A stretch of DNA of 64,000 bases from Limnobaculum xujianqingii (GCF_013394855.1 NZ_JABMLK010000002.1:1364001-1428000); one strand, 5' to 3'. Shown: positions 11,695-20,892, numbered from the stretch's first letter. Numbers and translations: made by a program. The notes: a model not told the origin generated them from the letters alone.

Positions 11695-12720
11695 TTAAAT
11701 TGTTACGTTAAGATCTATTGGTGTTTTGCTCGGTTGCCCGCCTATTTCCCGGGTTAGTTTTGGAACCAGATAGCCTGATGTTGTTTTCAACATTTCCCGC
11801 ATGATATGGCGAGCTTCGTTATCATCAACCATAAAATGTGCGGCCCCCTGAACTTTATCTAATACGTGGAGATAATAAGGTAATATCCCTGTGTTAAATA
11901 ATGCATTACTCAGATTAACCAAAGCGTTGCAATTATCATTAACACCTTTCAATAATACGCTTTGATTTAATAAGGTTACTCCAACATTTTTTAATTTTCG
12001 TATACTGTTTTTTACATCAATATCAATCTCATTTTCATGATTAATATGGGTAACCAGAATGATTTGTAAGCGCGAACGGGCAAAGCGTTGGCATAGTTCA
12101 TCGGTTATTCTGTCCGGGATAACGACAGGTAAGCGGGAATGAATGCGTAAGCGTTGCAGATGAGGGATTTTTTCTACTTCTGTTATCAGCCAGTCCAGTT
12201 CATGATCTTTGGCCATCAGCGGGTCGCCTCCGGAAAAGATAAGTTCGTCCAGCTCAGTATGCTGACTAAGATAATTCAGTGCGTTCTTCCAGCTCTCTTT
12301 ATTACCCGGATTATCATGGTAGGGAAAATGGCGACGGAAGCAGTATCGACAGTTAACGGCACATCCACCCTTAACCAGTAATAAAGCCCGGTTATGATAT
12401 TTATGTAATAAACCAGGGACGGCCGTACTTTGCTCTTCTAAAGGATCTACACTGTAACCTGGCGTTTCATAAAACTCATCTTGTAGTGTAATGACCTGTC
12501 GCAGCAGAGGGTCACTGGCGTCACCTTTTTTCATTCTGGCTGCAAATGCCCGGGGAACACGTAAGGCAAACAGACGACGAGCCTCGATACCGGCACGTAG
12601 TTCAGGGTGATTCTCAAGAGATAAAAAACGTAATAATTCTTCAGGATCGGTAATAACATCCGATAACTGTTGCAACCATCCTTCTCTAGTTGCGGTGTTA
12701 TAGGTTACAATGTGCGCCAT
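11695..12720 (-). CDS. epmB: EF-P-(R)-beta-lysine synthesis enzyme EpmB (lysine 2,3-aminomutase-like)
   Basis: A radical SAM enzyme that converts (S)-alpha-lysine to (R)-beta-lysine for attachment to elongation factor P. The 341-residue product carries the radical SAM cluster motif C120-x3-C124-x2-C127 (CAVNCRYCFRR) and the GGDPL motif used for SAM binding (IFSGGDPLMA). It is divergent from efp, the gene for its target, with 42 bp between their starts. epmA, which attaches the beta-lysine and lies by frdA in E. coli, is not in this window. Confidence 0.96.
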   Translation of the reverse strand: MAHIVTYNTATREGWLQQLSDVITDPEELLRFLSLENHPELRAGIEARRLFALRVPRAFAARMKKGDASDPLLRQVITLQDEFYETPGYSVDPLEEQSTAVPGLLHKYHNRALLLVKGGCAVNCRYCFRRHFPYHDNPGNKESWKNALNYLSQHTELDELIFSGGDPLMAKDHELDWLITEVEKIPHLQRLRIHSRLPVVIPDRITDELCQRFARSRLQIILVTHINHENEIDIDVKNSIRKLKNVGVTLLNQSVLLKGVNDNCNALVNLSNALFNTGILPYYLHVLDKVQGAAHFMVDDNEARHIMREMLKTTSGYLVPKLTREIGGQPSKTPIDLNVTI

Positions 12721-12762
12721 TTTTAGCTGAGCTACCTAAATTAATCAAGAAAGAGGACCATC

Positions 12763-13329
12763 ATGGCGACTTATTCTAGCAACGATTTCCGTCCGGGTCT
12801 TAAAATCATGCTAGACGGCGAACCTTGTGCCGTTATTGAAAGTGAATTTGTGAAACCAGGTAAAGGTCAGGCCTTTGCTCGCGTTCGTCTGCGCAAACTG
12901 ATTTCTGGCAAGTTATTAGAGAAAACCTTCAAATCTACTGATAGTGCTGAAGGTGCTGACGTTATGGATATGAACCTGACTTATTTATATAACGACGGTG
13001 ATTTCTGGCACTTCATGAACAATGAAACCTTTGAGCAATTAGCTGCGGATGCGAAAGCCGTTGGTGATAACGCTAAATGGTTGGTTGAACAGGCTGAATG
13101 TATTCTGACCCTGTGGAATGGTTCTCCAATCGCAGTAACCCCACCTAACTTCGTTGAACTGGAAATCGTTGATACCGATCCAGGTCTGAAAGGTGATACT
13201 GCAGGTACCGGCGGCAAACCAGCAACTCTGTCTACCGGCGCGGTAGTTAAAGTTCCATTATTTGTTCAGTTAGGCGAAGTGATTAAAGTTGACACTCGCT
13301 CTGGCGAATACGTATCTCGCGTTAAGTAA
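12763..13329 (+). CDS. efp: Elongation factor P
   Basis: EF-P relieves ribosome stalling at polyproline stretches. The 188-residue protein has three beta-barrel domains and the loop KPGKGQA, whose K34 is the residue beta-lysylated by the EpmA/EpmB pathway. The C-terminal [20 protein letters not shown] motif is intact. A strong ribosome site (AAAGAGGA) precedes the ATG. It is divergent from epmB and followed by its own terminator. Confidence 0.98.
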   Translation: MATYSSNDFRPGLKIMLDGEPCAVIESEFVKPGKGQAFARVRLRKLISGKLLEKTFKSTDSAEGADVMDMNLTYLYNDGDFWHFMNNETFEQLAADAKAVGDNAKWLVEQAECILTLWNGSPIAVTPPNFVELEIVDTDPGLKGDTAGTGGKPATLSTGAVVKVPLFVQLGEVIKVDTRSGEYVSRVK

Positions 13330-13341
13330 TTATCTTAATCG

Positions 13342-13376
13342 CCAGATAAGGCCGTTTTACGGCCTTATCTGTTTTT
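13342..13376 (+). terminator. Terminator of efp
   Basis: CAGATAAGGCCG / CGGCCTTATCTG with a short loop and a following T5 tract, just after the efp stop. Confidence 0.92.
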
Positions 13377-13411
13377 CCTTCCAAAACAATTCTGACGATA
13401 AGGAGTGCTGC

Positions 13412-13543
13412 ATGGTTAAGGTTATTAGTGCTATCTTTTTATCACTGGTTGTGGTTTCAGCACTCAGTGGTTGTAACACCATTCGTGGTTTCGGAGAAGA
13501 TATCCGCCATGTTGGTAGTGCAATTGAACGTGGGGCCAGCTGA
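13412..13543 (+). CDS. ecnB: Entericidin A/B family lipoprotein
   Basis: A 43-residue small lipoprotein of the entericidin family; in E. coli EcnA/EcnB act as an antidote/toxin pair linked to stationary-phase lysis. The product has a short hydrophobic signal ending in the lipobox SALSGC (C21), and then the family tail NTIRGFGEDIRHVGSAIERG. The ATG at 13412 follows AAGGAG. Only one entericidin is present here, whereas E. coli has two in tandem at this position between efp and sugE. Confidence 0.9.
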   Translation: MVKVISAIFLSLVVVSALSGCNTIRGFGEDIRHVGSAIERGAS

Positions 13544-13585
13544 AGTTAATTTCTCAGGTTATTCTGTTATCAGGGTATAGCCGTC

Positions 13586-13939
13586 ATGTCATCATTGATT
13601 ATCACTGTTTGCATGTTGACGTTGAGCAACGTGTTCATGACTTTTGCCTGGTATGGGCATCTGAAATATTTTCATAGTAAAACCTGGGTAATTGCTGCAC
13701 TAGTCAGTTGGGGCATTGCTCTGTTTGAATATCTATTGCAGGTACCGGCTAACCGTATCGGTTATGAAGTTGCCAGCGCGGGTCAGCTAAAGATTATTCA
13801 GGAAGTGATTAGTCTGACAGTGTTTATTCCTTTCTCTATGTACATACTTAAAGAACCTTTCCGTACCGACTATATTTGGGCCGGCTTGTGTTTGCTGGGC
13901 GCGGTGTTCTTTATGTTCAGGAATAAAATCATGGTATAA
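13586..13939 (+). CDS. DUF486 family four-helix membrane protein (drug/metabolite transporter superfamily)
   Basis: A 117-residue integral membrane protein with four hydrophobic segments, matching the DUF486 family placed in the drug/metabolite transporter superfamily. Recognisable pieces are NVFMTFAWYGHLKYF, ALFEYLLQVPANRIGY and GAVFFMFRNK. No function is established. It lies between the entericidin gene and the guanidine riboswitch/sugE unit, in the same direction; the riboswitch comes after it, so guanidine control would not extend to it. Confidence 0.8.
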   Translation: MSSLIITVCMLTLSNVFMTFAWYGHLKYFHSKTWVIAALVSWGIALFEYLLQVPANRIGYEVASAGQLKIIQEVISLTVFIPFSMYILKEPFRTDYIWAGLCLLGAVFFMFRNKIMV

Positions 13940-14006
13940 TTACAGAACTGCACTATTTTATTTCAAGGTTTACAGAAATAAGATAGGCAGTATCTGTTAA
14001 TTGGCT

Positions 14007-14067
14007 GGTTGGGACGACCTGACCACGCGTCATCATTTCAGGGGACGACCCCAAAGTATCAGGGGAG
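14007..14067 (+). promoter_or_regulatory. Guanidine-II (mini-ykkC) riboswitch
   Basis: There are two hairpins with ACGA tetraloops: GGTTGGG-ACGA-CCTGACC (14007-14024, seven pairs including wobble pairs) and GGGG-ACGA-CCCC (14041-14052), 16 bases apart. The ribosome site AGGGGAG (14061-14067) and the sugE ATG follow directly. Twin ACGR-loop hairpins just before the ribosome site define the guanidine-II class, which turns on guanidinium exporters. The assignment rests on this direct match and on the downstream gene. Confidence 0.93.
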
Positions 14068-14075
14068 TACCTATT

Positions 14076-14390
14076 ATGGCCTGGATTATTCTGTTTATTG
14101 CCGGTTTACTGGAAGTGGTATGGGCTGTCGGTTTGAAATATAGCCACGGATTTACCCGCTTAACCCCCAGTATTATTACCGCAGTAGCAATGGCCGCCAG
14201 CGTTTTTCTGTTGGCAAATGCGATGAAAACACTACCCGTGGGAACTGCATATGCAGTCTGGACTGGTATTGGTGCCGTCGGAGCTGCAATAACGGGGATC
14301 GTTTTGCTGGGAGAGTCTGCCAGCGTAATGAGAATAATCAGCCTGTGTCTGATTATTGGCGGTATCATTGGTCTGAAGTTTAGTTCCTAA
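14076..14390 (+). CDS. gdx: Guanidinium exporter Gdx (SugE), small multidrug resistance family
   Basis: A 104-residue SMR protein with four transmembrane helices that exports guanidinium in exchange for protons as a dual-topology dimer. It begins [20 protein letters not shown] with the essential membrane glutamate (E13) in GLLEVVWA, and shows the SugE/Gdx signature [14 protein letters not shown]. The start at 14076 is fixed by the AGGGGAG ribosome site of the riboswitch; the frame is open further upstream through the riboswitch but that part is not translated sensibly. Regulation is by the guanidine-II riboswitch. Confidence 0.96.
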   Translation: MAWIILFIAGLLEVVWAVGLKYSHGFTRLTPSIITAVAMAASVFLLANAMKTLPVGTAYAVWTGIGAVGAAITGIVLLGESASVMRIISLCLIIGGIIGLKFSS

Positions 14391-14400
14391 AAAACATTAG

Positions 14401-14440
14401 CCCACCTGGTGTTAAAGCGGCACTCGGTGGGTTTATTTTT
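14401..14440. terminator. Probable shared terminator between gdx and the tetR-type gene
   Basis: CCCACC / GGTGGG arms with a long loop, followed by TTTATTTTT on the plus strand, just after the gdx stop. It overlaps the end of the converging regulator gene. Confidence 0.5.
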
Positions 14441-15128
14441 CGACTGTGTTATCAAGCGGATTAAGCGATTTAAGCACTGACAGGCTATGGTTGAGATTCT
14501 GTTTGTTGTTGATGGCTAAACGTTCCAAACCAGCAACAATAAAGGAAAGTAAGTATTCGCAAGCCTGTTCTTTATTTTCCACTGAACAGAGTTGCTGCGA
14601 CAGGCCTCCGATACGATCGACTTCCGAGAAAGTGTTACACATCACACCTACCATAAAGTCAAAACCCCATTGAATGCTGGCCTCATCGGCTCCTGGCATA
14701 GCACGACGCATCTCCTGCTGAAAGCGTGCGGCACCAGAATCAAACTGCTCCTGTAATAGTGACAGGTTATAGCCTAATAACGTAGATACAATGCGCGCAT
14801 AGCTGCGCCAACCGGCACCACCGTTCAAATGCCAGAACAGATAGGGCGTCACGAAAGCATGGACAATTTGCTCAATGGAAAGCGGCTTATTGCTATTCTC
14901 ATGACTGAAGTAGTCAAGAAGCTGCAGGCGAGATTCGCTTAATAGTCCAATTCTGCGTTTAATCACTGCATCAAACAGTGCTTCTTTGGTACCAAAATGG
15001 TAGTGAGCCAGCGCTAATTTTACATCGGCTTTTTGAGTTATCTGACGGATAGATACGGCATCATAGCTACTCAGGGCGAAGAGTTCTTCAGCTGCATTAA
15101 GAATTTTTTCTGATGTTGATATTTGCAT
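14433..15128 (-). CDS. TetR/AcrR family transcriptional regulator
   Basis: A 231-residue TetR-type repressor. The N-terminal helix-turn-helix is clear (SEKILNAAEELFALSSYDAVSIRQITQKADV, then LALAHYHFGTKEALF), followed by a ligand-binding helical domain rich in aromatics (LFWHLNGGAGWRSYAR). The start at 15128 (MQISTSEK) places the helix-turn-helix at the usual distance from the N-terminus; a longer frame exists upstream. It is divergent from the cyclase-MFS-BKACE-ato cluster, with two TTGGACG-containing dyads in the spacer, so it most likely represses that cluster and is released by a pathway compound. Confidence 0.85.
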   Translation of the reverse strand: MQISTSEKILNAAEELFALSSYDAVSIRQITQKADVKLALAHYHFGTKEALFDAVIKRRIGLLSESRLQLLDYFSHENSNKPLSIEQIVHAFVTPYLFWHLNGGAGWRSYARIVSTLLGYNLSLLQEQFDSGAARFQQEMRRAMPGADEASIQWGFDFMVGVMCNTFSEVDRIGGLSQQLCSVENKEQACEYLLSFIVAGLERLAINNKQNLNHSLSVLKSLNPLDNTVEK

Positions 15129-15381
15129 GTCGTATTTTATACCGTCAAAGAGGCGACCAGCGGCTTCCTGGCTAAACGTCTGATCATTATAAAGCCGCAT
15201 AGCAGAAATACATCTAATTTTATCCGCTTGCGACCAGCCGTTGTACTTTCTCTTAGATTCGGCTTCTGTGTACAGACTTTAATTACATCTCTCAATTACC
15301 CTATTTTTTAACACATTAGAAACTCCCTATTTACCTGATAACGATTTTTCAGGATCCACTTCACGATCTTTCAAAAATGAG

Positions 15382-15425
15382 TTGGACGACTGTCTAAATA
15401 ACTTATAGGTTGGACGTACGACCAA
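15382..15425. promoter_or_regulatory. Two related dyads, candidate TetR-type operators
   Basis: TTGGACGACTGTCTAA (15382-15397) and TTGGACGTACGACCAA (15410-15425) share the TTGGACG half-site, and both are imperfect palindromes whose centres are 28 bp apart. They lie in the 368-bp divergent spacer between the TetR-type regulator and the cyclase gene, 72-115 bp before the cyclase start. Binding by the neighbouring regulator is inferred. Confidence 0.6.
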
Positions 15426-15496
15426 ATAATATTATCTAACTAATTAAAGAAAAGCAGTGGATACCCGTTTAGATAAATAAAAAGTGAGTGTGTCAT

Positions 15497-16270
15497 ATGA
15501 AAATCATCGATCTCAGCGTAACTATTGAAGACAGTACCCCTTGCGATCCGCCTTCAATGCCTACCAAAATTGATTATTGGGGCCATGAAAAAGGGGCTGA
15601 ACATATGCGGCAGTTTTTCCCAACCGCAACGGACAAAGACCTGCCAGAAGGTCTTGGCTGGTCAATTGAATATGTACAGTTAACCACTCATAGCGGAACT
15701 CATTTGGATGCGCCATGGCATTACCATCCCACCATGAATAAAGGTGAGCCAGCTCGTACTATTGACCATATTCCTCTGGAATGGTGTTTTTCTGATGGCG
15801 TTAAGCTCGACTTCTCTAAAGTTCCTGGTGAGGGTGGAAAAATCACCGTAGCTCATCTGGAAGCAGAGCTGGACCGTATTGGCTATAGCTTAAAACCGCT
15901 GGATATCGTTGTGATTCATACCGGTGCAATGAAGCACTGGGGAACAACCGCATACACTAGTGCAGGCTGTGGCATGAGCCGTGAGGCGACGTTATATCTG
16001 CTGGAACGAGGCATCAAAGTGGTAGGGACTGATGCCTGGAGTTGGGATCGCCCTTTATCGCTGATTGCCGAAGAATTTGAGAAAACTGGTGATTCCTCTT
16101 TGATATGGGAAGGTCACTTTGCCGGTATTGAACGCGAATATTACCACATGGAAAAAATGAATAATCTTGACCAGTTACCGCCATTTGGCTTCAAGATTGC
16201 CTGTTTCCCTGTGAAGATTAAGGCCGCCAGCGCCGGTTGGTGCCGGCCAGTAGCCATGTTCGACCTCTGA
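15497..16270 (+). CDS. Cyclase/kynurenine-formamidase-like metal-dependent hydrolase
   Basis: A 257-residue member of the cyclase family (PF04199), which includes kynurenine formamidase and isatin hydrolase. The diagnostic metal-binding motif HSGTHLDAPWHYH (H65-H77) is intact, and the C-terminal half keeps the IDLDxR-like TDAWSWDRPLSL region. Members open lactam, lactone or amide bonds. The ATG at 15497 is preferred to a GTG nine bases earlier. It is the first gene of the TetR-flanked cluster, so it probably performs the first hydrolytic step before the BKACE. The substrate is unknown. Confidence 0.85.
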   Translation: MKIIDLSVTIEDSTPCDPPSMPTKIDYWGHEKGAEHMRQFFPTATDKDLPEGLGWSIEYVQLTTHSGTHLDAPWHYHPTMNKGEPARTIDHIPLEWCFSDGVKLDFSKVPGEGGKITVAHLEAELDRIGYSLKPLDIVVIHTGAMKHWGTTAYTSAGCGMSREATLYLLERGIKVVGTDAWSWDRPLSLIAEEFEKTGDSSLIWEGHFAGIEREYYHMEKMNNLDQLPPFGFKIACFPVKIKAASAGWCRPVAMFDL

Positions 16271-16285
16271 TAGGGAGACAACATT

Positions 16286-17545
16286 ATGACGAATTCCAGT
16301 AGTACCCCAACGGGCAAGAAGAATACTAAATGGCATGTGCTGTTTGGCGGTTTCTTTGGCTATATGTTTGATGCAGTGGATATATTGCTGCTTGCGGTTT
16401 CTATGCCGGTAATTATTGCCGACCTTGGTATTTCGAAAGCAGATGGTGGTTTACTTGCCACATCTACCATGGTGGGGATTGGCCTGAGCAGTATTGTTGT
16501 TGGCTGGTGTGCGGACAACTATGGCCGACGTAAAACGCTGTTTTGGAGCCTGATGCTATTCAGTATCCTGACGGCAGCGATTGCTTTTACCAGCACATGG
16601 TTTGAAATACTGGTACTGCGCTTTCTGGCTGGCCTGGGGTTGGGTGGGGTATGGAGCATTATTGTTGCTTATATTTCTGAAACCTGGCCAGCGAAACAGC
16701 GTGGGCGTGCGGCTTCTTTTGTGTTGAGTTCATTTCCGGTTGGCGCCGGGCTGGCTGCATTCCTGTCATATCTGATCATTCCTAGCTACGGCTGGAGAGC
16801 ACTGTTCTTGTGTGGCGCAGGTGCCATTATCGCGGCGATCTATTTCCTGATTTTTGTACCGGAATCAGAAACCTGGAAGAAAGAGAAAGAGTCACGCAAA
16901 AATAAAAGTGAACGCGTATCTATTTCAGAGATTTTCTCACCTGAACTGGCTCGTAATACCGTGCTTGCCACTATCGTTGCCAGCTTTGGTCTGATCGGTT
17001 ACTGGGGTTGTACCACCTGGTTACCGCTGTTTTTAACTCAGGATCGTGGGCTAAGCCTGGAAAACATGTCTCTGTTCTTCGTGGTGCTCAACGTCGGTAT
17101 GTTTGTTGGCTATAACGTTTTCGGCATCGTGGCGGATAAGGTCGGTCGCCGTACCGCTTTGATTTGGTCATTTATCGGCACCGCTATTACTTTACCTATT
17201 TATGTCAGCATGACCGGAGAAATGGCTCTGTTGATTATGGGACCGGTATACGCCTTCTTTACCGCTTTCGTTGGGTTGATGGGGTCTTACTTCCCTGAAT
17301 TATTCCCAACCAGAGTACGCACTATTGGTGCAGGTTTCTGTTTTAACATTGGTCGCGGCGTATCTGCATTCGCTCCATTCGCCATGGGCTTTATTGCTCA
17401 AAGCTATGGCTTAGTCACCGGCATTATGATCTGCGCAGTGTTCTTCTGTCTGGCGGGATTCATGATGTTTGCACTCCCTAATATCGACGGCAAAAAACAG
17501 CCGACAGCAGCACAGTCTAATCTTGAAGCGCAGGAAGGAAACTAA
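16286..17545 (+). CDS. MFS transporter, aromatic/organic-acid symporter type
   Basis: A 419-residue major facilitator with twelve predicted helices. It shows the MFS loop motif GWCADNYGRRKT between helices 2 and 3 and the repeat GIVADKVGRRT between helices 8 and 9, and an N-terminal FFGYMFDAVDILLLA resembling the acid:proton symporters. It lies 15 bp after the cyclase gene and ends two bases before the BKACE start, so it is co-transcribed. It probably imports the substrate of this pathway. Confidence 0.85.
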   Translation: MTNSSSTPTGKKNTKWHVLFGGFFGYMFDAVDILLLAVSMPVIIADLGISKADGGLLATSTMVGIGLSSIVVGWCADNYGRRKTLFWSLMLFSILTAAIAFTSTWFEILVLRFLAGLGLGGVWSIIVAYISETWPAKQRGRAASFVLSSFPVGAGLAAFLSYLIIPSYGWRALFLCGAGAIIAAIYFLIFVPESETWKKEKESRKNKSERVSISEIFSPELARNTVLATIVASFGLIGYWGCTTWLPLFLTQDRGLSLENMSLFFVVLNVGMFVGYNVFGIVADKVGRRTALIWSFIGTAITLPIYVSMTGEMALLIMGPVYAFFTAFVGLMGSYFPELFPTRVRTIGAGFCFNIGRGVSAFAPFAMGFIAQSYGLVTGIMICAVFFCLAGFMMFALPNIDGKKQPTAAQSNLEAQEGN

Positions 17546-17546
17546 C

Positions 17547-18380
17547 ATGAACAACAAAACTATTATTACCGTTGCGACTACCGGAGCTTTTCCAACTAAG
17601 GAAGACAATCCGAATATTCCTCTGACGCCAAAAGAGATTGCCAATGATGTTTATGAGTGTTGGCAGGCAGGCGCTGCGATTGCGCACTTACATATGCGAG
17701 ATGACCAAGGCAAAGGGACGATGAATATTGATAAATTCAGCGAAACTGTCGCCTTAATCCGTGAAAAATGCGACATCGTGATTAATCTCACCACGTCAGG
17801 TGACCTGAATGCTACTGATGAAACCCGAATGATGCATGTGGCTGCCCTGAAACCTGAACTGGCCTCTTATGACTGCGGTTCAATGAACTGGGCCCATAGC
17901 GGTTTGTTTATCAACCATCCTAAATTTTTAGAGCAGCTTGGTCAGGTGATGATCGACAGTGGTGTAAAACCAGAAATCGAAATTTTTGATGCCGGTATGT
18001 TTTATAACTCGCTCTATTACATTAAGAAAAATCTGATTAAAACCCCAGCTTACTATCAACTGGTGTTGGGTGCCGCAGGTGGTACGACCGCAACGGTAGA
18101 AAATCTGGTGTATCTGCGAAATCTGTTGCCGCCAGAAGCACACTGGTCAGCATTTGGCATTGGTAAAGGCCATATGCCGATTCTGCTGGCAACGCTGGCT
18201 TTAGGTGGGCATGTGCGGGTTGGCATGGAAGATAACGTCTATTACAGCAAAGGACGCCTGGCACAATCTAACGCAGAGTTTGTTTCCCGTGCGGTACGTC
18301 TGGCGGATGAAGCGGGACGCGGTACGGCAACGCCTGCAGAGGCACGTCAAATTCTGGGCCTGAAAGGAGCTGCATTATGA
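17547..18380 (+). CDS. kce: Beta-keto acid cleavage enzyme (BKACE, DUF849)
   Basis: A 277-residue zinc enzyme of the BKACE family, which reacts a beta-keto acid with acetyl-CoA to give acetoacetate and a new acyl-CoA. The metal-binding HLH (H47 and H49, in [10 protein letters not shown]) and the C-terminal GMEDNVYY glutamate are present, as are INLTTSGD and FGIGKGHMP. The ATG at 17547 follows AGGAAGGAA. It overlaps the thiolase by 4 bp, and CoA-transferase genes follow, which use the acetoacetate it produces. The kce name comes from the lysine-fermentation member; the true substrate here is unknown. Confidence 0.9.
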   Translation: MNNKTIITVATTGAFPTKEDNPNIPLTPKEIANDVYECWQAGAAIAHLHMRDDQGKGTMNIDKFSETVALIREKCDIVINLTTSGDLNATDETRMMHVAALKPELASYDCGSMNWAHSGLFINHPKFLEQLGQVMIDSGVKPEIEIFDAGMFYNSLYYIKKNLIKTPAYYQLVLGAAGGTTATVENLVYLRNLLPPEAHWSAFGIGKGHMPILLATLALGGHVRVGMEDNVYYSKGRLAQSNAEFVSRAVRLADEAGRGTATPAEARQILGLKGAAL

Positions 18381-19555
18381 GTGATATCGTCATTGTTAAT
18401 GCGGCGAGAACGGCTATTGGCAGCTTTGGTGGTGCTTTAGCCTCTATTCCTGCACCCAGACTGGGCACATTGGTGGCGGAAGATGTAATTAAACGCGCTG
18501 GTATTGAGGCCAGCGATATTGATGAAGTGATTCTGGGTAATGTGCTGCAATCGGGTCTTGGCCAGAACCCGGCACGTCAGGCTGCATTGAATGCAGGAAT
18601 ATCAGAAAGAGTACCAGCAACCACCATTAATGTGGTTTGTGGTTCAGGCTTGAAGAGCGTGATTATGGCTGCACAAATGATTGCCGCAGGAGATGCCCAA
18701 ACCGTTCTCGCTGGTGGTATGGAGAATATGTCGGCTGCACCCTATCTGTTAGATAAGGCTCGTTGGGGCTATCGCATGGGTAACGGTACTCTGGTGGATA
18801 CGGTGGTGCATGACGGGTTAAGTTGTGCCTTTAATCAATATCATATGGGAATGACGGCAGAGAATATTGCCGAGCGCTATCAAATCAGTCGTGCTGAACA
18901 AGATGAAGTTGCTTTGCGTTCCCAGCAGCGCGCAGTTGCCGCCATTAATCGTGGTGCCTTTGTTAAAGAAATTACCCCGGTTACGATCCGACAGAAGAAA
19001 GCTGAAATCCTGTTTGAGCAGGATGAATACGCACGGGCTGATGCATCAGCAGAAGCATTAGCAAAATTACGCCCGGCATTTAAAGCTGATGGTAGTGTAA
19101 CTGCTGGTAATGCCTCTGGTATTAATGATGGTGCCGCAGCGTTGATTGTGATGAGTGGCGAAAAAGCAAAAGCGCTCGGTTTAAAACCAATGGCACGTAT
19201 TCGCGGTTATGGCTCCGGTGGTGTTGACCCTGCATTTATGGGGATGGGTCCCGTTCCGGCAACGCTAAGGGCGCTGGAAAAAGCGCGCCTGAGTGTGTCT
19301 GATATTGATCTGATCGAAGCGAACGAGGCTTTTGCCGCACAGTTTATCGCGGTTGGCAGAGAGTTATGCTTTGACGCCGAAAAAACCAACGTGAATGGCG
19401 GAGCTATTGCGCTGGGGCATCCAATTGGGGCCTCTGGTGCTCGTATTCTGGTGACGCTTCTGCATGCATTACAGGCACAAGATAAAACCTTCGGACTGGC
19501 AACCCTATGTGTTGGTGGCGGGCAGGGCGTTTCTGTCATTGTCGAACGGATATAA
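18377..19555 (+). CDS. atoB: Acetyl-CoA C-acetyltransferase (thiolase), copy 1
   Basis: A 392-residue degradative thiolase that splits acetoacetyl-CoA with CoA into two acetyl-CoA. The acylated cysteine lies in [11 protein letters not shown] (about residue 88), the histidine in [16 protein letters not shown], and the C-terminal catalytic cysteine in [10 protein letters not shown]. It overlaps the BKACE gene by 4 bp. A second, similar thiolase lies at 47386-48570 in the ato operon; the two differ throughout, so they are paralogues rather than a recent copy. Confidence 0.95.
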   Translation: MSDIVIVNAARTAIGSFGGALASIPAPRLGTLVAEDVIKRAGIEASDIDEVILGNVLQSGLGQNPARQAALNAGISERVPATTINVVCGSGLKSVIMAAQMIAAGDAQTVLAGGMENMSAAPYLLDKARWGYRMGNGTLVDTVVHDGLSCAFNQYHMGMTAENIAERYQISRAEQDEVALRSQQRAVAAINRGAFVKEITPVTIRQKKAEILFEQDEYARADASAEALAKLRPAFKADGSVTAGNASGINDGAAALIVMSGEKAKALGLKPMARIRGYGSGGVDPAFMGMGPVPATLRALEKARLSVSDIDLIEANEAFAAQFIAVGRELCFDAEKTNVNGGAIALGHPIGASGARILVTLLHALQAQDKTFGLATLCVGGGQGVSVIVERI

Positions 19556-19568
19556 AAGGAGAAGGGCA

Positions 19569-20228
19569 ATGAAATCCAAAGTGATGAGCAAGGATGATGT
19601 TACCCGCCATTTCCGTGATGGCATGAGCGTGATGTTTGGCGGTTTTATGGGCAGTGGTACTCCGCCAACCATTATGAGAATGCTGTTTGAATCGGGCATA
19701 AAAGACCTAACGCTGATTGGTAATGATACCGCGATTCCGGGTATCGGCGTCGCTCCTCTGATTGCGGCGGGGCGCGTAAAAAAAGTGATCGCCTCACATA
19801 TTGGGTTAAACCCGGAAACCGGTCGCCAAATGATGGCAGGGGAGATGGAAGTTGAGTTAGTACCACAGGGAACACTGGTGGAGCGTATTCGTGCTGGTGG
19901 TTCCGGATTAGGTGGTTTTCTGACGCCAACCGGAGTTGGAACTGTTGTGGAGCAGGGTAAGCAGCGTATGACCATTGACGGTCGCGACTATCTGTTGGAG
20001 ATGCCGTTGAAAGCCGATCTGGCGGTTATTCATGCCAAACGCGGCGATACGGCGGGCAACCTCTACTATCGACGTTCAGCCAGAAACTTTAATCCGATTA
20101 TTGCGCTGGCGGCAGAGCAGGTATTTGCTGAGGTCGAGGAACTGGTTAATGTCGGCGATCTTGATCCGGACATGGTGATGACACCCGGCATGTTAGTCAG
20201 TGGCCTGATAAAAGGAGATGCGTCATGA
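19569..20228 (+). CDS. atoD: Acetoacetate CoA-transferase alpha subunit, copy 1
   Basis: A 219-residue CoA-transferase alpha subunit. It contains [15 protein letters not shown] (the GGFxxxGxP CoA-binding motif), [29 protein letters not shown] and the C-terminal [11 protein letters not shown]. With AtoA it moves CoA onto acetoacetate. The ATG at 19569 follows AAGGAGAAGGG; the frame is open for 35 codons upstream inside the thiolase gene but that is overlap. It overlaps the next gene by 4 bp. Its partner gene is frameshifted, so the enzyme may not assemble from this locus. Confidence 0.93.
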   Translation: MKSKVMSKDDVTRHFRDGMSVMFGGFMGSGTPPTIMRMLFESGIKDLTLIGNDTAIPGIGVAPLIAAGRVKKVIASHIGLNPETGRQMMAGEMEVELVPQGTLVERIRAGGSGLGGFLTPTGVGTVVEQGKQRMTIDGRDYLLEMPLKADLAVIHAKRGDTAGNLYYRRSARNFNPIIALAAEQVFAEVEELVNVGDLDPDMVMTPGMLVSGLIKGDAS

Positions 20229-20892
20229 GTCCGAAAGAGTTTATTGCCCGTCGCGTGGCACAAGAGCTAAAAGACGGTGACATCGTGAATCTGGGTATCG
20301 GTTTACCTACGCTGGTGGCTCATTATCTGCCTGATGATGTGGATATTGTTCTGCAATCGGAAAACGGGTTTTTAGGTATTTGTCCGGCGGATGAAGCTAA
20401 TCCCGATCCTGATTTAGCGAATGCGGGCGGTCAGCCATGCGGAATTATTTCCGGAGGCTCCACTTTTGACAGCTCCTTTTCTTTTGCCCTGATCCGCGGT
20501 GGTCATGTTGATGCTTGTGTTTTGGGGGGACTGGAAGTCGATCAAAAAGGCAATCTGGCTAACTGGATGATACCGGGCAAGATGGTACCCGGTATGGGGG
20601 GGCGATGGACTTAGTTACCGGGGCTCGCAAAGTTATTGTTGCCATGGAACACAATGCAAAAAATGGTGCAGCAAAAATTCTTAAGCAATGCGCATTGCCG
20701 TTAACTGCTGAAAATTGTGTATCGATGATTGTCACCGAGCTAGCCGTATTTCGCTTCAAAGACGGAAAGTTGGTACTAACCGAACATGCTCCGGGAGTAT
20801 CCATTGAAGAGATTACGGCAAGAACAGATGCTGAGTTTGTTATAGATGAACAGCTCAAACAGATTGCGGTGGGAGAGCCTCTCACTGCCTGA
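20225..20892 (+). pseudogene. atoA: Acetoacetate CoA-transferase beta subunit, copy 1, frameshifted in a G7 tract
   Basis: The first 126 codons encode a normal AtoA N-terminus with the catalytic glutamate in LQSENGFLG (E46), then the frame breaks in VPGMGG and stops at 20612-20614. The rest, from MDLVTGARKV at 20605 to 20892, is in another frame and intact. The break lies exactly in a run of seven G (20596-20602). One more G restores GMGGAMDLVTGAR, identical in pattern to the intact copy at 49928-50593, and gives 222 residues. It could be a real null mutation, a slippage-based phase switch, or a homopolymer sequencing error; the sequence alone cannot decide. Confidence 0.88.

Noticed and set aside
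13289..13411. Longer N-terminus for the entericidin
   Set aside because: The frame is open upstream but would overlap efp and its terminator; the ATG at 13412 has a good ribosome site and gives a proper lipoprotein signal.
20605..20892. Separate small CoA-transferase gene
   Set aside because: It is the continuation of atoA after the G7 frameshift, with no ribosome site of its own.
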